64,000 bases of DNA from Orbilia blumenaviensis (taxonomy: Eukaryota; Ascomycota; Orbiliomycetes; Orbiliales; Orbiliaceae), in NCBI GenBank assembly GCA_036872755.1, contig JAVHNS010000011.1, forward strand, positions 744,001 to 808,000, given 5' to 3'. The notes under the pieces are model-generated. The model was not told where the DNA came from. It did not search any database and worked only from the letters and a program-made list of their open reading frames with translations. Numbering within the stretch: position 1 is the first letter of the stretch; every line of letters starts with the position of its first letter. Position numbers and translations under genes: made by a program. This document shows positions 35,037 to 48,246 of the stretch, piece by piece.

Positions 35037-36414
35037 TGTGATTGATTTGGATGCTTATCAAGTTAGAGGATGAATCTAGAGTATAATATTTGGAACTAAT
35101 TGAATTGTCGGCGGGCGGGGTTTGATATATATATATATATATATATATATAGCCGAGGGTGAAAATGGAAGCTAGTTATTTGCGTTGGTAATGTTGGAAA
35201 TACGACCAGTGGAAGTTCTTGAGGATGCAATGCAATGGTAATGAGTATGAGATTAATGATGATAGACTGATTCTGCAATGGCAAAGTAGGCCGCTATATA
35301 TACTTTATCTCCCTCACATTAAATTTGAAAAAACTATTTCTAATCAAAAAGATACATGCGTTCGCACAACCGAGCTTCAAGAACCCGTTCAGATCTCCGC
35401 CCAAGTTTCCAAGCCCGTGCGAGATGATGTGATAGCTAGCTCTGCCTAGGCCGGTTTGACAAGGACGGGCTAGCTTTTGCGCCTCCGAGCGGGTCCCTAG
35501 TGTGGGCGCATAGGTTTTTGAACTAATTACCCCGCGACCGAGCAGACCTTCGATAGTATTTACTCCTTCGGGAAGTTTTTCATATCCACTGTGCAATTAT
35601 GTTTGGTATTCGAGTGCTCCATGATGATTTACACTATTGAGCTATGAAGAAGGCTGTATAAGCACCTATTCTGCCGGATATCGGATGAAGTTGCTGCCCG
35701 CGGTAGCCACTCGTCCGATCTGGTCTACTGAGGCCAGTATCCAAGTACTAGGTACTTGACCAGTGTACGTATAAAAGTATCTTTCATAACAGCGTATCAG
35801 TATCCGCCAGCCGGCTCTGCCGACGGTAGCAGGAGTTTATTTTATTTTTTTCTGGTGGAAATGCGGTTTTGTGTATTGAGCTTCTTCAACTGTATTTTTT
35901 AAGCCGAGGTATTCGCCCTTTGCTGCAACAGTCGACGGACATGATGACATTTTCGAGCTTAGAGCTATATTTCGAAGCTTAGGATTGTTTCGTGTTTCAA
36001 GATCACGGACTTAGCGCTGCATGCGGCAGGTTTGGAAGCTGACAAATCGACAATTGTTAAGGGCTCTTATTCATATCGACGACTTAGTAAGTGGGGAAGA
36101 CTCTCTCTCTCTCTCGTGCTCGTAGCTCGTACGGCCTGTGGGAATTGGCGGGTATCAGATCAAAAGGGGAAATAGTTCGAATCCGAACTGCGGCGCACAA
36201 AGTCAGCCCGATTGATGCCAAGCCCGTCACAGCTCAAGCTTGGATTCCCCCATCACCAAAGCTTCACCAAAAGCACACCCGTGTGGTATCACCTGCGAAT
36301 CTTTACAACCTCACATCGGCCCAATACAACCCGAACAACATCCCAATTACAGTATCTTGCTATCTCCCTAATTAAAAAGATCCTCCGAAACATAATCACC
36401 CCGATTTCCCTAAC
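35037..36414. other. Divergent intergenic region, reductase / Maf gene
   Basis: 1.4 kb between divergent genes. A 100-codon minus-strand ORF (35294-35596) contains GYEKLPEGVNTIEGLL, faintly like the C-terminal part of MDR reductases, but nothing around it supports a gene. A short (CT)n run lies near 36102-36115. Confidence 0.45.
35125..35151. repeat. (TA)n microsatellite in the reductase promoter
   Basis: Thirteen AT dinucleotides plus one base, 89 nt upstream of the reductase ATG. It may double as a TATA region. Confidence 0.85.
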
Positions 36415-37391
36415 ATGTTCTCCTGGTTTTCGTCCACTGACAATCAGAACAACAATCCGCCGCCCCCGTCCTACCGCGACGAGCCGTCACTGCCGTCCGG
36501 AGCAATGTACGCCCAGGCCGCGAAGTCAATGAAACCTCTCGACCTTCCCTGTCTCAATGCGCTACGTGGTAAACGTGTAATCCTCGCATCGGCCTCTCCA
36601 CGCCGGAAACAGCTTCTAGCCCAAATTGGTCTTACAAAGGTCGACGTTGTGCCTAGTGATTTCGCAGAGGACTTGGAAAAGAGCAAATACACCGCTATAG
36701 AATACGTAATGGAAACAGCGCAGGAGAAGTGTATGAGCGTGTATAAACAGGAGGTCGGTTCTTCTCCACGTGCCTATATTACTGCCCCTATTTCTTCGCG
36801 CTGGAACTACAGCAGGTTTAAGAACGAACCCGGACTGACGAAGCATTCGCATTCATAACTTGAAACAGATAGACTCTGATGATGAACCTACTCTTGTTAT
36901 TGCAGCAGATACGATAATATGCTCCTACCTCGGCGGGATCGTTGAAAAGCCTCTAAGCTTCCAAGACCATATCGATATGCTAAAACAACTACGAGATTCA
37001 GAGCCTCACAAAGTCATTACGGCAGTCTGTGTAATGAGCCCCTTGGCTGATGGTAGAGCACCGGGATATGCGATGGATACACATGTTGAAGGTACGGGTT
37101 TATTCCGCACAACTCTAAGCTTATGGGCCTCTTTTGTCTAATAATCACGCAGAAACAATCGTCAAGTTCGATAAAAATGTAACCGACGAACTGATAGAGT
37201 CTTACGTCCGAACTGGAGAGGGAGCGGATAAAGCCGGCGGATACGGAATCCAGGGGCTAGGAACTATATTGGTAGAGTCCGTAAATGGGAGTTATGACAA
37301 CGTCGTGGGGCTGCCACTGAGGGGTACTTTGAAAGCAATAGAGAGTGTGATATTCCCAAGTGAGGAGGAAGCTGGGGACATTGTTTTGTAA
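36415..37391 (+). CDS. Maf/ASMTL-type nucleoside triphosphate pyrophosphatase
   Basis: Three exons (36415-36753, 36869-37091, 37153-37391) give 266 residues. A disordered Pro/Asn-rich N-terminus (about 1-50) precedes the Maf fold: [18 protein letters not shown] (the substrate loop SxSPRR), [23 protein letters not shown] (catalytic Asp region), [26 protein letters not shown] and [17 protein letters not shown]. Maf proteins hydrolyse dTTP, UTP and modified pyrimidine nucleotides to monophosphates and pyrophosphate, cleaning the nucleotide pool. The first donor is GTCGGT, less typical, but the junction restores the conserved block without a gap. Whether it acts in cytosol or nucleus is not visible. 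Confidence 0.93.
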
Positions 37392-40300
37392 TACATCAAT
37401 GGGGGTTGCATGTGAAGTTGAGGCTGGTAATTTGGGGTGCAGTGAGGCTTTTCTTTTAGCGATTTTGGGGAGGTTGTAACGATTAGTTAGTGTTTTGTGG
37501 TATTTATTTGTATAACAGTACGATCTGGTGGCGGTATCGGTTCTAAGTTGTAGTATGTCGACAGATCGAATTATAATATTCTACTGGCTCCATGTCTCTT
37601 TCTGTGCCAAAACTATTGGCTTCGAAAAATCTCATATCTAGCTACCTATAACTCGTATACTCAGCATTATCACAGCCTAGGTCTTCCTTCAGACAGTATC
37701 CTGTACCGAGGGCCATGGACGTTGATGATGGAGGAAAGAACGAAGTAATTTCAAAAGAGATGCTTAGTAGTTTCGTTCCACAGGTTAAAAGATAGAAATA
37801 AGAAAAGAACATACCGTTTATAACCATATTCCTACCCCTCTCTCTACTATATAGCTATGGTAAATGCTACTTCGAAGCTTCTCAAATATTTCGCTTCCTC
37901 TAGGGGAAGTTGTGGATATTAATGACACGAGAAAAAAAAAACTTTGAACCGAAATGAATCACATAGCAACAGCAGAAGATCGTGGGAATTGGTCTCGGTC
38001 TCAGTCCTCTTGTAGAGGGCTGAGTGTGGGGTTTTGACCTTAGCAAATTAGAAATCTCTCTCGAGAAACTCAAATATCCGTCGTACGTACGATGCGTCTA
38101 TGGCTGGTAAGAAAACTCGCCAGAGAGTCGGGGTTGAGAGCGTAGTAAGTCAGTCGAACAGGAAATTATGGAGTCGTTATGTGTGCCAGTGGGCCTTAAT
38201 TAGGGCCTTACGGCAAACACTAGATCCTGGGAAGCACTGATGACTATTGATAGTGAATAATCGACTTCACGGCTCATGTATGTACAATGACAGTTGCAGT
38301 AAAGCGCTAACAGCTAGTTCTCATATTTGCGCTATTGGTGGTACAGCACAGGATGGAATCCTTAGTTTCTAAATCCATTTCCCTAGGTAACTAAAAGCCA
38401 GAAACCAAGAGCGGATATGCCTTGCGCATTTAGTTCCTAAGTTCGGGAAGTTAAGGTTGTTGGGAAGCATCACGAGACGCTTATAACTGAGGTGGGTACC
38501 CGTGGACCACGTGTACCCGCGAGGCTCTAGTGCTGGCAAGCTGTGATCTTTGGGCTACGTGAATCTTCGCGTGGCCTTGAGATCCTCATGACTACTAATA
38601 CATATATCGATATATCTCAAGGATTCTTGCAAGGAATTTCAATGCTGCCGTACTAAATACAATTCTCCGGGCATATTCGAACTTATGTTTGAAATGTTTT
38701 TGGATTTGCATCATTAGAAACTGCAAAGGCTCGAGAATTCCGGAACTGCTGATTGGGCTCGAAATATACCTATTTGGGACCAGGGGTTCGTAGGACTAAG
38801 CTAGCTATCAAAGCCACAAAGTTTTCCGAATAGCCTACGGTCCAGACCCCCTATCAGATTACTTGGTGGGCTGCAATCACTAAAATTATGAGACATGATT
38901 GTCTTTCGAGATGCCCCTCTTGTACATCGGGCTTACGGTATCTTCCTTTTCTGCTTGACTGTAATATCAATACATATCCACACGCTGCTGGCTCTTAAAT
39001 AATATTGCTTTTGCGTTTCTCCCTTACTTTCTCAAGAACTCCCAGTTATAAAAGCCTGCATATTGGAGAAAGGGGGTTAGGCTGATTGGATTGTCTATCT
39101 TTCAACGTGCATGCATGTGGAAATCCGTACAGCTGTTGAATCGATAGATACTTTACACTGTAACGATGAAGTAGGATTGGCGGGCGAATCCGGATCACCC
39201 CTTTCAGATGAGGAGCTCCGTCACATCGACGAGGGCTTGGATCTCTCTCTCCCAATCATCCAACATTCTTTATACTTGACCTTGCATCTCCCCCTCTTGA
39301 AGAAGTCATATCGTTTATGGTATGACTTGTATCCTTAGCTATCAATCGATCAATCAAAACGAATTTGCGTGTAGTATCGATGGAGCTCTATGCAATAAGC
39401 ATGCAATTTGAAGTAAGCCTCGCGGTCTGAAAATGCATATTCGTTTCATGTTCGTTTTTACTGTTTTCGAGTAAGGATGGACCGCAAGGATCGTCAAAGG
39501 AGGAGCTGAGAATGTTTATCATCTGACCTACCAGCGCGATATTAACAAGTTTTTCAAAATGAAATATTCCTTGAACATTGTCGATTCCGTTCCGAGCGGC
39601 ACATGGGAGGTACATGCACATATGTACATAAAACAGGTGGTAAGTCGAGGTCGTTAGTAAATCAAGGTTGCGTTACTGATACTGCTCCAAGGCTTCCACA
39701 GTGGTCCTAGGATGGTCATTTGACATTAACTTCGCCGGTTGCGGGGCTTTCGTCGACCACTTTTTGAGTCCCATGAACAGAAGCGTATATATGGGGACAA
39801 AAACCCGTAGTGATATCGATTTGTAGTAAATTCTTGAGAAGTATGCAGTCAGATCCCTAGGAAGTCGGGTAGTATTACCAGTATATTGTTATTGCATACT
39901 TGGGTCCAGGGATCCACCTGCGCTAGAGGGAAATATGGAACTAAGGTTTACTGTGCCACATATGGCCTGTAGATGGTATTGCAAAATGACAAGTTCGTGC
40001 CGTCGACGGACGGAGATCCCAATTGGCTAATATTTACATATGTGATTGCTTGGGGTCCGAAACTAAAGCAAGGAATCTAAAGGGTTTCGAACGTTTCTGA
40101 CCTTCTAAACTATGCGACACTGCGAGGCTGTACGTAATATAATGCTGGTGTTCGACAATTTTTCTTTGGTTTCTAGGCACATTTTATTGGTGTAATGACG
40201 TTTTGCCGTTCTGGATTCCTTTACGAAGCCAGATTCTGCGTCATCCCAATTCCCTATTACTTTTATCTACGCCACCTCGAAGGGTAATATAATATATTAT

Positions 40301-41705
40301 ATGTAAGAGATCCTGATATAGGATGCATGTTGCACGGCTGCATGCATATCTAGGCTGGAGCTTCCTCCACGTGCTAAATTAACACCCTAGATATCAGACT
40401 ATAGCGGCCAAAGGCGAAGTTTACCCATGCGGATGAAAGGTCTTTGAAAGGCCCAGGGCTTTGCTTTTGCTACCAAAAATTTGTTTCCGTAACTACTATG
40501 CCCCCATGTAATGCATTTGATTCGCCCTAGTAAACTCGCTGCTGCGATGCAATGCTTCGTATTGCTAATATTCTGTCAGACTTATGGTCTATCGTGGTCA
40601 TTCTCACAATAGCGGAAAAACTAGGGGAACGTCGTATTACAACCGGCCGATCCTGGATATATTTACGCTTAGTCGTTAGCCTTTAGCTTTGCATAAAGCA
40701 AACTTGCTAGCTGCGCTGCAAGACGCACATGTCTATGCAGCCGTGAACTAGCAGCCCTTTTTCGCCTCGCCAAAAATACAACGCGGTTGCCGACCAAACC
40801 GAAGGGACGCCTGTGAGGGGGCGGGGGTCTACCGCCTGTGAAGCATTACAACTACACGCAGGACTTGGGCATTGGCCTTTGGGCCTGAAATGATGTCGAA
40901 CTCTAAATCTGCTTCCCGTCCAATGGTCTATTCCAAACAGGCGGTTAGGAATACCCAAAGGAATACAGCAGTGTGAACAGAAGCAAGGGGTGAGCTTCCC
41001 TGAAGCTTTACCCCGGCAAAGCAAACAACGCCTTCCCAGATGTGGTAAATGTCTATGTTCTCGCGACCCATCCAAGTCTACTGCGTATGCATAAAGTATG
41101 TGGTACAGACTTTCCGCCTGGACCACCCAACAGCAAGGGAACCTTAGAACGTACTCCTTGGGGGGGGACGACGGCGAGGTTCGATCATGTCAGTGGAGCG
41201 CTATGCGACTGGTTGAATTGACCAGGATAGGGCTTCGGCACAGCAACAGCCTTCGGCTCAAGGCTCTCGTCGCGCTCGTTTCTTTGCCTGGCCTGCTAGC
41301 ACAGCCGGTTCCTAACTGACTGGTGGCCGGGTTTAAAATTATTTGGCGGCTTCAAGCGGAGGTTTCATGTCACTGTGCGCTGTTTTTCGTGGCTGCTTCC
41401 CCTGGTAGTCGGGGATGTCTAACGCCAGGGATCCGGCGCTCGGATTTGTTGGAAATGTTGGATGCTACGAGAAGAAAATTCTAACTGGAATATGGGAGAT
41501 AGATATTAAGCTGCCATTTCTTGAGGCGAAAGAAGTATATAAGGGCACCCCGTTTCCCTCTGGTCCTTCTTGAGTAGCATCATCTTTCTACCTACCCAGC
41601 GTGCTAAAGGGCAGGGAGGGCAGTCAAGCTCCGGTGGTGCCCTTCAAATACTACGGGTTTTTCGAAATTTCTTCTTACGTGTCGCCTTCCTTATTGTAGC
41701 TGGAG

Positions 41706-41762
<57 letters not shown>

Positions 41763-44700
41763 TTTTTTTTTTTTTTATTATCATTATTTTTTTATTCGAA
41801 TTCTATCGGACGCGTTTTCATACGATTCGTATCTTGAATTGAAAGCTGGTCTAAAAAGAAACAGTTTTAGGAAGGTATATTAGTTGCTGTTTTCTAGCGG
41901 ACATCTCCGGCGGCTCTTTTACGGGAACCGGCAATAGCGATTAGTGAGAGAATATTGCAATGCGGTTACCTGGCTTATTAGCTTAGTAGCAATGGGGAAA
42001 TCCGAGGGTTATGTTAAAATCCACTGTATTAATCATCGCTCTGTAGAAGCTATGACTGAGGTGGTGTTGCATATTGGATGGGTCTCGCCAGACATCGAAA
42101 AATGATAATGATGGAAATTGTCCTATGAACTAGTCTAGTTTATCGAAAGCTCAACCACTGAGTTCGAGGAATAAATCTATGTATGATAGAACCAAGAAGA
42201 TAGATAGATAGTGTAGAACTCAATTAGCTAGAAAACCTAATGAAAAGAACATTCTGCCCTTCATTGTCTCGTAAATCAGACGTTTTACCCCGTAAGACAC
42301 CTGATCTATGAGACAACATCGTGCCCTCGCGGTGCAATATCTTTTCACTTCTTCTCGTTCTTATCGATAAGGGCTGTACCATATGCATGCGCCCCTATCC
42401 CGGGTCTGTGCCTCGGGATGCTGTCATTTCAGCCGCGTGGGCTTCAGGAACAGGGGAGGTATAATATTGCAAGTTCCTATCACGTTAACTGTAATATCAT
42501 CCTATTATTTGCTTGATCATAAATTTGTCAGTGTTTTGCTTGCTTCTTTGCCTAATTGTGGATCTCTCTATCCCAAGGCTCTGGTCTGGGACGGTCATTT
42601 GCCTTGGAATATTTCCCTGACCAGGACTTCGGTTCTTCTCGGTCGCCCGGAAAGCTGTATTAGGCAATATCTCAACCGGATTAAGAGCGTTGCGTAGGCT
42701 ATCCAGCTTGAAAACTGCAATAGATATGCAGTGGCGAAGACCATGACTGGATTGAAACGCAACTTGCATCGCTGGCAGCATGAAGAATGTCAGTCTTAAC
42801 TTTGTTGGAAGCACGAGCTGCATGGGTGAATTCGTTGTGGATATTGTACGGAGTTCGACAGAAAGAATCGGGTTCTCAGGTGTGGGCGATTTGCCGCTCA
42901 GTAGCAAGTCTTGGGTCGAATAGGCTGCCATGCCACATCACAAATCCCTTCGTCTCAATTTACCCCCCAGTCACAGCAACTTGCATCTGCAGATGCGCAT
43001 GTAGGAATTTTGGGGAAATATTTGGGTATATGTGATCATATGACCCCACGGACATGTTTGCAACTTATATGTAGCGTGGGATATGTTCGCCTCAGAAGCT
43101 GAGGTGGCGGGTCGTTCCGCTTTTACATAGAACCGCATGGGAACCCCAAAATACCTAAACGATTTGTCCCCCCCGTTAGATTTTGGTCGATATAACTGTA
43201 TCTTTTGATATTTTTTCCCTTGAACTTCATCTCCTGTGACCGATTGTTTGCCTTGAACGGCGATAATTCACCCCCAAGCTCTCTATGTCGTGTCACCTTC
43301 GCACAATTCAAGATGTTCTAGATTTCTATCGTGAGATCTAGGTTTTTAGTGATTGGTCCTTGGAGTTATGGGACTCGCTTACCCAGGAATTTCTACGGTT
43401 TTTGCGCGCCTATGGGTTTCAACTAAGTCTCCCCTACTGGCTGTATGCACGATGCATATGCACCCTTTTCATGATGGCAACTCCGTCGCTGGTTGGCCCG
43501 ATCTTTGAGTAAATTATTAGGGTGTCGATGAAATGGTTTCCCAAAGGCAAATATGTTGGTCTGGCCATCTTCGTACATCAATGATAAATGCTATTAGGGG
43601 CGAAAGGCACAAGTGGCGGCGAATGTCATAAAATGCTCATTGCATCTATCCAGCCCAATATAGTGAGAATTTGAACACCAGCGGGAGCCGCTTGGGGCGA
43701 AAGGCGCAAATTTGAGAAATTAGCAAGGCTAAGACACATTTTTGACTTACTTTATAAATACGATACTCTACTATATATGTAGTATCCCTCGTTAGGTAGG
43801 TGTGAACGGAGTCACTGCATTACTAGCTCTGTCTTATTTTTGGAGTTTGAATGTGTTGATTTGTGGTGGGATGGATGTCTCAGAGCAGAGGACAGCGGAC
43901 GAATGATATGAGGGCTCCCAGATTCCGATCGATGGGTTGGCTTATGCCACGGGCCGTGGGTTTCATATCATGGTGGTGGTGGGGAATTTATCATTACAGG
44001 TTTAGCTCGGACAGCATGACAGGTCAGTAGTAATATTACCCTTCACAACCACAACTCTTGGAGCTTAGGTCACACACTTCCAACCACTGATCTCGAGATC
44101 ATTGTCGAAGGAGCAGGTTACTGTAATATATCGATATGGGTGCGCGTAAATAACTGTTAGCTCAGGCTACTATTGATCTACTTGTCCTTGGGTCTATATA
44201 AAAATAATTATATTCTACCTGTAATATTATAATACTTCCAAGGATAGAAAACCAGCCAATGACTTTGCGGTACCTAAAGTTCCTAGGCTTATGCACGGCA
44301 TATCATTCGGATTTACAAACCAATTGGATATATACCGGATGTATCTAGCTTCTGATAATGACTTGATGGGAACTATATATATATCCGGATGTATTGTAAT
44401 ATTAAGGGTTTGGTTTACTGGTGCTGTAAACCAGCCTCCACGAAGTGGCCAGGTCCTGTTGCCAAAATGTTGTACACAAGGTCTTAGTTGCAAAATCGAC
44501 AATTCGATAATATCCCTCCAAGATCATGAAAGAAGATAATAACAGACAACTTTATTTATTACTATAAGCGGAGATTACGCAAAGTGGGGGAGATGGGATC
44601 AAGGGGTGGTATACCTATTGTTTGTGAGAAAGCCGAATATATTTACGCCTTGAAATCGAAAATGAGAGAGCGAACACAGGAATTACAGACTTTGGGTATG

Positions 44701-47044
44701 ATATATTACATGTAACATATTAGCTAATTAGGCGATCGCAACATTACCCGTCAAGCATCATCTAGGGACTGAAATTGACACCCAGCAAACCTTTGGTCAC
44801 GGGCGGCTAGTCGCTCCAAAGCTGTTTAGTAAGGCTCTATATGGGCAATATTCAATTAGGCGGTGTGATACCCAACAGGGTGCGCCATCCTATTCCCCAC
44901 ATCGGCAACTAGTCGTGCAGATAGGCAACCAAGAGAAGAAAATGTCCGTCGGCCGCATTTCGGACAAAACTGTAGATATTTGTGGTCCAAAATACCGGTA
45001 GCTAGCCCTCAACTATCAGCTGCGGCCCTGGCTATTTCATCAAAGGTGGTTTGATTGTTGTTCGCTTGTGGTACGGATATGTCTATATATTGGCTCCAGC
45101 CCACGATAAATGTCTATATAGTAGGGCCTGTGGCTAACTGACATGCCCTGTTCACTGCAAAATCTCACCAACAATCAGTGGATTCACCTGTGCCATATTA
45201 TTGATGGGTATGTTGTATCAAATCCGGGTGGGTCTGAATTTGAATGTACGCTACAGGAGTCGATAGAACTTGTTGCATCTTTTTTATGGCATCTTGTGTT
45301 GCATAGAGACGAACAGAATGCCTGACCTGGTCTCGTTGGGCCTGACCTAAGAATTTAAATTGATTATCCTAATTGTGAGCTCTACAAATCATTATTGTAT
45401 AGTGTGAACGGTTATGAGACTCAGCGCTGTAGTTAACGCGATTTCAAGTGTTAACATTGGACATCATTCATTTTGCGTTTGCATGTTGTACTTAATGCTC
45501 TCAGCTGATAGCTATTGCTAGACGCATTGAGTCTAGCAGCGTGCAGTGCACTGGGCCTACCTGTATGATATAATACTATAGTTAAAGGCTAGGCCACAAA
45601 GTTTGAATGAATTAACCCATTAAAATAGGAATTAATAACCGAAACATATAGACACCTGTGTGAGTGTCGATCGCGGCATCTATGCGCCTGTTATAACGGA
45701 AAAACGAAATTCCCAAACCTATAAACTTGGTTTACGGTATATCGATATCTCTAGCTAGCTAGTTGAGCTCTTGCTGAGACTAGCTGAACTCACTCGGGGC
45801 TTATGATTGTTTCACAAAAAACCAACACGTACACTTCCTTTCTTTGTCTGCTTCAGCTGCGCTGTACGTACGAGAAAACGAATTTGTAGCTTAAAACTTA
45901 CGAGTCGAATTTTCCGTCGAGAATTTACGAGGCTTTCTGTACGCCAGCGTATCGACGAGTGACGCATTGCCTGACCAGTCGAGGAGAAGTTTAGTACCGG
46001 CCAAACTCCCCAGGACTGAACTTTTTGGGCCCTGTATGTGCAGCTTCGGATTTTTCAGCCCTGGCCTAATTGCGGGGAAGGTGGGCCAGACCGCTTCTAA
46101 ACCAGAAAGCCCCCCACAGATACATTTAACCAGTTTATCTAAAATAAAGTTTAACCTGACTATATGTCGTGCCTAGAATCTTATATAATTATCTTATCTG
46201 TGATTAATTGCAATGATACTAGTTCTGCGGGCTTAAACAATGTATGAATAGGCTAGTAGCTGATGTGGTTATAGGCTTCTCCTCTAGCATCTGGGTTCGA
46301 GGGCAAATCTTGGGCGGGGTTAATCCGCGCATATATAACTTAGTGGGGGCCGTGCGAGCCCAGCTACTTAAATTTATTAATATTCAATGTAAGAAAAGAG
46401 TAAGGCCTCAGGATATATCAATCCCTTGAATCTACCGCACAGCTGGGACAAACTGGAAACATATTAATTAGGGATTTAAGATCTTAGTGAATCCTACTAG
46501 CCCGCGGGCTCTGAGTTTTGTAATTCAATAAACTGTTTATGATACCTCCGCCCTTAAAAGGACCTGAGAATACCCATTGCTGCTTCAAAGGTAAGAGGAT
46601 ATCAATCAATGCGGGTTTACCTGTTCCCACGTGTCCCGCCTTTGTGCTAAGCTGAGAAACACGTTTTTTTGTTAGGGCTCTATACCAGCTTTCGATATTT
46701 CGACCTTGCGAGAAGTTCTATTTTGTGCAGTATGTACGTATTCGCACTCGCAATTAATTGGTCTTGGTTTAGCTTGGATACCATCAGCCTGAATAGTCCA
46801 GGCGCTCTAGTTAGGGCCACTGTATCTTATCTTTGGAGCTGCTGCTGGGACCCAAAAATTTATCCCAATTTAATAATTTTCCTATTTTCATGGCGGGCTA
46901 GCGTTGAATAAATACATACATCAAATTTTTTTCATTTCAATTGTAACTATGTATAGTGTACCCCCTATAAAACAAAAGGGCCTCGGACCTCTTCAGTTAT
47001 CTTCCGCCTCTATATTCCCGTTAAATATATTATCTTTCATTCTG
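37392..47044. other. Gene-poor tract, 9.7 kb, with MITE copy 2 at its right end
   Basis: No intact gene, domain or intron-exon pattern could be supported. The longest ORFs (40707-41126 and 42497-42931, both minus, about 140 codons) have no recognisable motifs. Contains a long (TC)n run at 41708-41760 and many short ATGCAT/TAATATT palindromes. The 44000-47000 part is very AT-rich with TATA-rich words, as expected for aged repeat DNA, but I could not delimit any LTR or transposase. Confidence 0.55.
41708..41760. repeat. (TC)n microsatellite followed by poly-T
   Basis: An uninterrupted TC run of 53 bases followed by A and a 16-base T run (41762-41777). Confidence 0.95.
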
Positions 47045-47474
47045 TAGCGGTCAAAATATATATTACAGCTTTGCAAAAAATATATATATCACAACCTAAT
47101 CTAGTGAGGCATAAGTGTTAACATGTTTTAATTTTCATAATTATGTTTAACTATTATATTAGTTTTCCTAGTTGGTTAGGGTTTAGAGAAAAGCCACGGC
47201 TAGATAGCTAAATAGTTAGGAGTAGTTACTGAACCTTTTTCTGTCTAGCTATTTAGCTGTTTGGCTTTCTGGCTGTCTAGCTGTTTGGCTTTTCTTCAGC
47301 TTTTGACTAGGCGGGTAGGTATAATAGCGGGCTGGTAGTGAGCTAGTAGTAGGTTTATCAGCTGATGGCTGAGCATAATTATGAAAATTAACACACTTAT
47401 GCCTCGCTTGAGTTGTAATATATATACTTTGCACGAGTTGTATTATATATAGCTTTGACACGTTTTGGCCGCCA
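47045..47474. mobile_element. Foldback MITE copy 2, C-to-T decayed
   Basis: A 430-bp relative of the element at 23777-24178, in the same orientation when aligned by its ends. Shared landmarks: left end TAGCGGTCAAAA, inner GTGAGGCATAAGTGT and CATAATTATG; right end CATAATTATG, AACACACTTATGCCTCGCTT, GACACGTTTTGGCCGCCA. The right flank is TA (47475-47476); the left flank is TG, so one TA copy is mutated. Where copy 1 reads GCCCAACCATCA, copy 2 reads GTTTAACTATTA, that is, only C-to-T changes. Non-coding. Confidence 0.82.
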
Positions 47475-48246
47475 TAGGTAGGTCTGGTCTCGGTAGGTAT
47501 GAATATATGTATAGGTCGTCGTCAACCGTAAGACCTGTTGACGACTATAACCATTCCCGCTAGTCTCACAAACTATGGTACAAGCTAAAACACCCGCAGG
47601 ATTCGCGAAAAGGAATCTTTTTATTTGTAGTCTAGATTTAGTTTACGGGGAAAGTGACCTGGCCAACGGTAATCGCGCAAACGACAGAGAAAGATGCAAT
47701 GCCAATGGCTACAATAAGTTCAACGAGTCTTCAGAAGTTATTACGGAAACAAATCACCCGAACTTAGTCCTGGTTCCAGATGCTGGTCGGCCACAAGGAT
47801 ACCCGAACTGTGGTTATGGTTGGCAAGCCGAAAGGGGAAGGTTTCCGGTTGCGGAATCCAACTTACAACGCAACACAAAACCTTTACCATGACAATATGA
47901 CTAGCATACTACCACCTGCTAAATCATTCGCTAATCTTACCGGGAGGGGAGCTTTAGCTAGATATATCTGGCCTAAAGTGCACCAGTTCTGTAGTGGACT
48001 TGATTTTTTTTTTTGGCTTGCCTAGCCCCTTAGTTAAATTTTATGACAGAGATTGTACTATAGCGCAGAATTCCGGAACCGCTGCAATTACTTGGGCAAA
48101 TGAAAATATTGACTATGATAGAAGAGGATATATATATAATAAATATTAATATTACAGATTAAAAACTATATACTTCTGTGCGGAAGGTATTCGCCAAGAG
48201 AATCAATATCGAATATCTGACCGTTTACGCGAAGGCAACTTGAAGT
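47475..48246. other. Intergenic stretch, MITE copy 2 to WSC gene 3' end
   Basis: A 105-codon plus-strand ORF (47575-47892) has ordinary amino acid composition but no recognised domain, no neighbours to splice to and lies against the MITE; I leave it uncalled. The rest is the WSC gene 3' flank. Confidence 0.45.

Noticed and set aside
35294..35596. ORF with GYEKLPEGVNTIEGLL, faintly like the end of an MDR reductase
   Set aside because: Similarity is short and the rest of the ORF does not fit; not enough for a pseudogene call.
36165..36190. tRNA-like AGTTCGAATCCGAACT stretch
   Set aside because: T-arm-like words only; no acceptor stem, D-arm or anticodon arm could be fitted. Same outcome near 7590-7660 and 16950.
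40707..41126. 139-codon minus-strand ORF in the gene-poor tract
   Set aside because: No recognisable domain, no splice partners and unusual residue mix; ORFs of this size arise by chance in 10 kb.
41570..41842. ORF spanning the (TC)n run
   Set aside because: Translation is a Leu-Ser repeat produced by the microsatellite.
42383..42931. Overlapping ORFs (104 and 144 codons) on both strands
   Set aside because: Opposite-strand overlap, no family resemblance and no flanking exons; treated as chance.
47575..47892. 105-codon plus ORF beside MITE copy 2
   Set aside because: Composition is acceptable, but no domain, no conserved motif and location against a decayed repeat.
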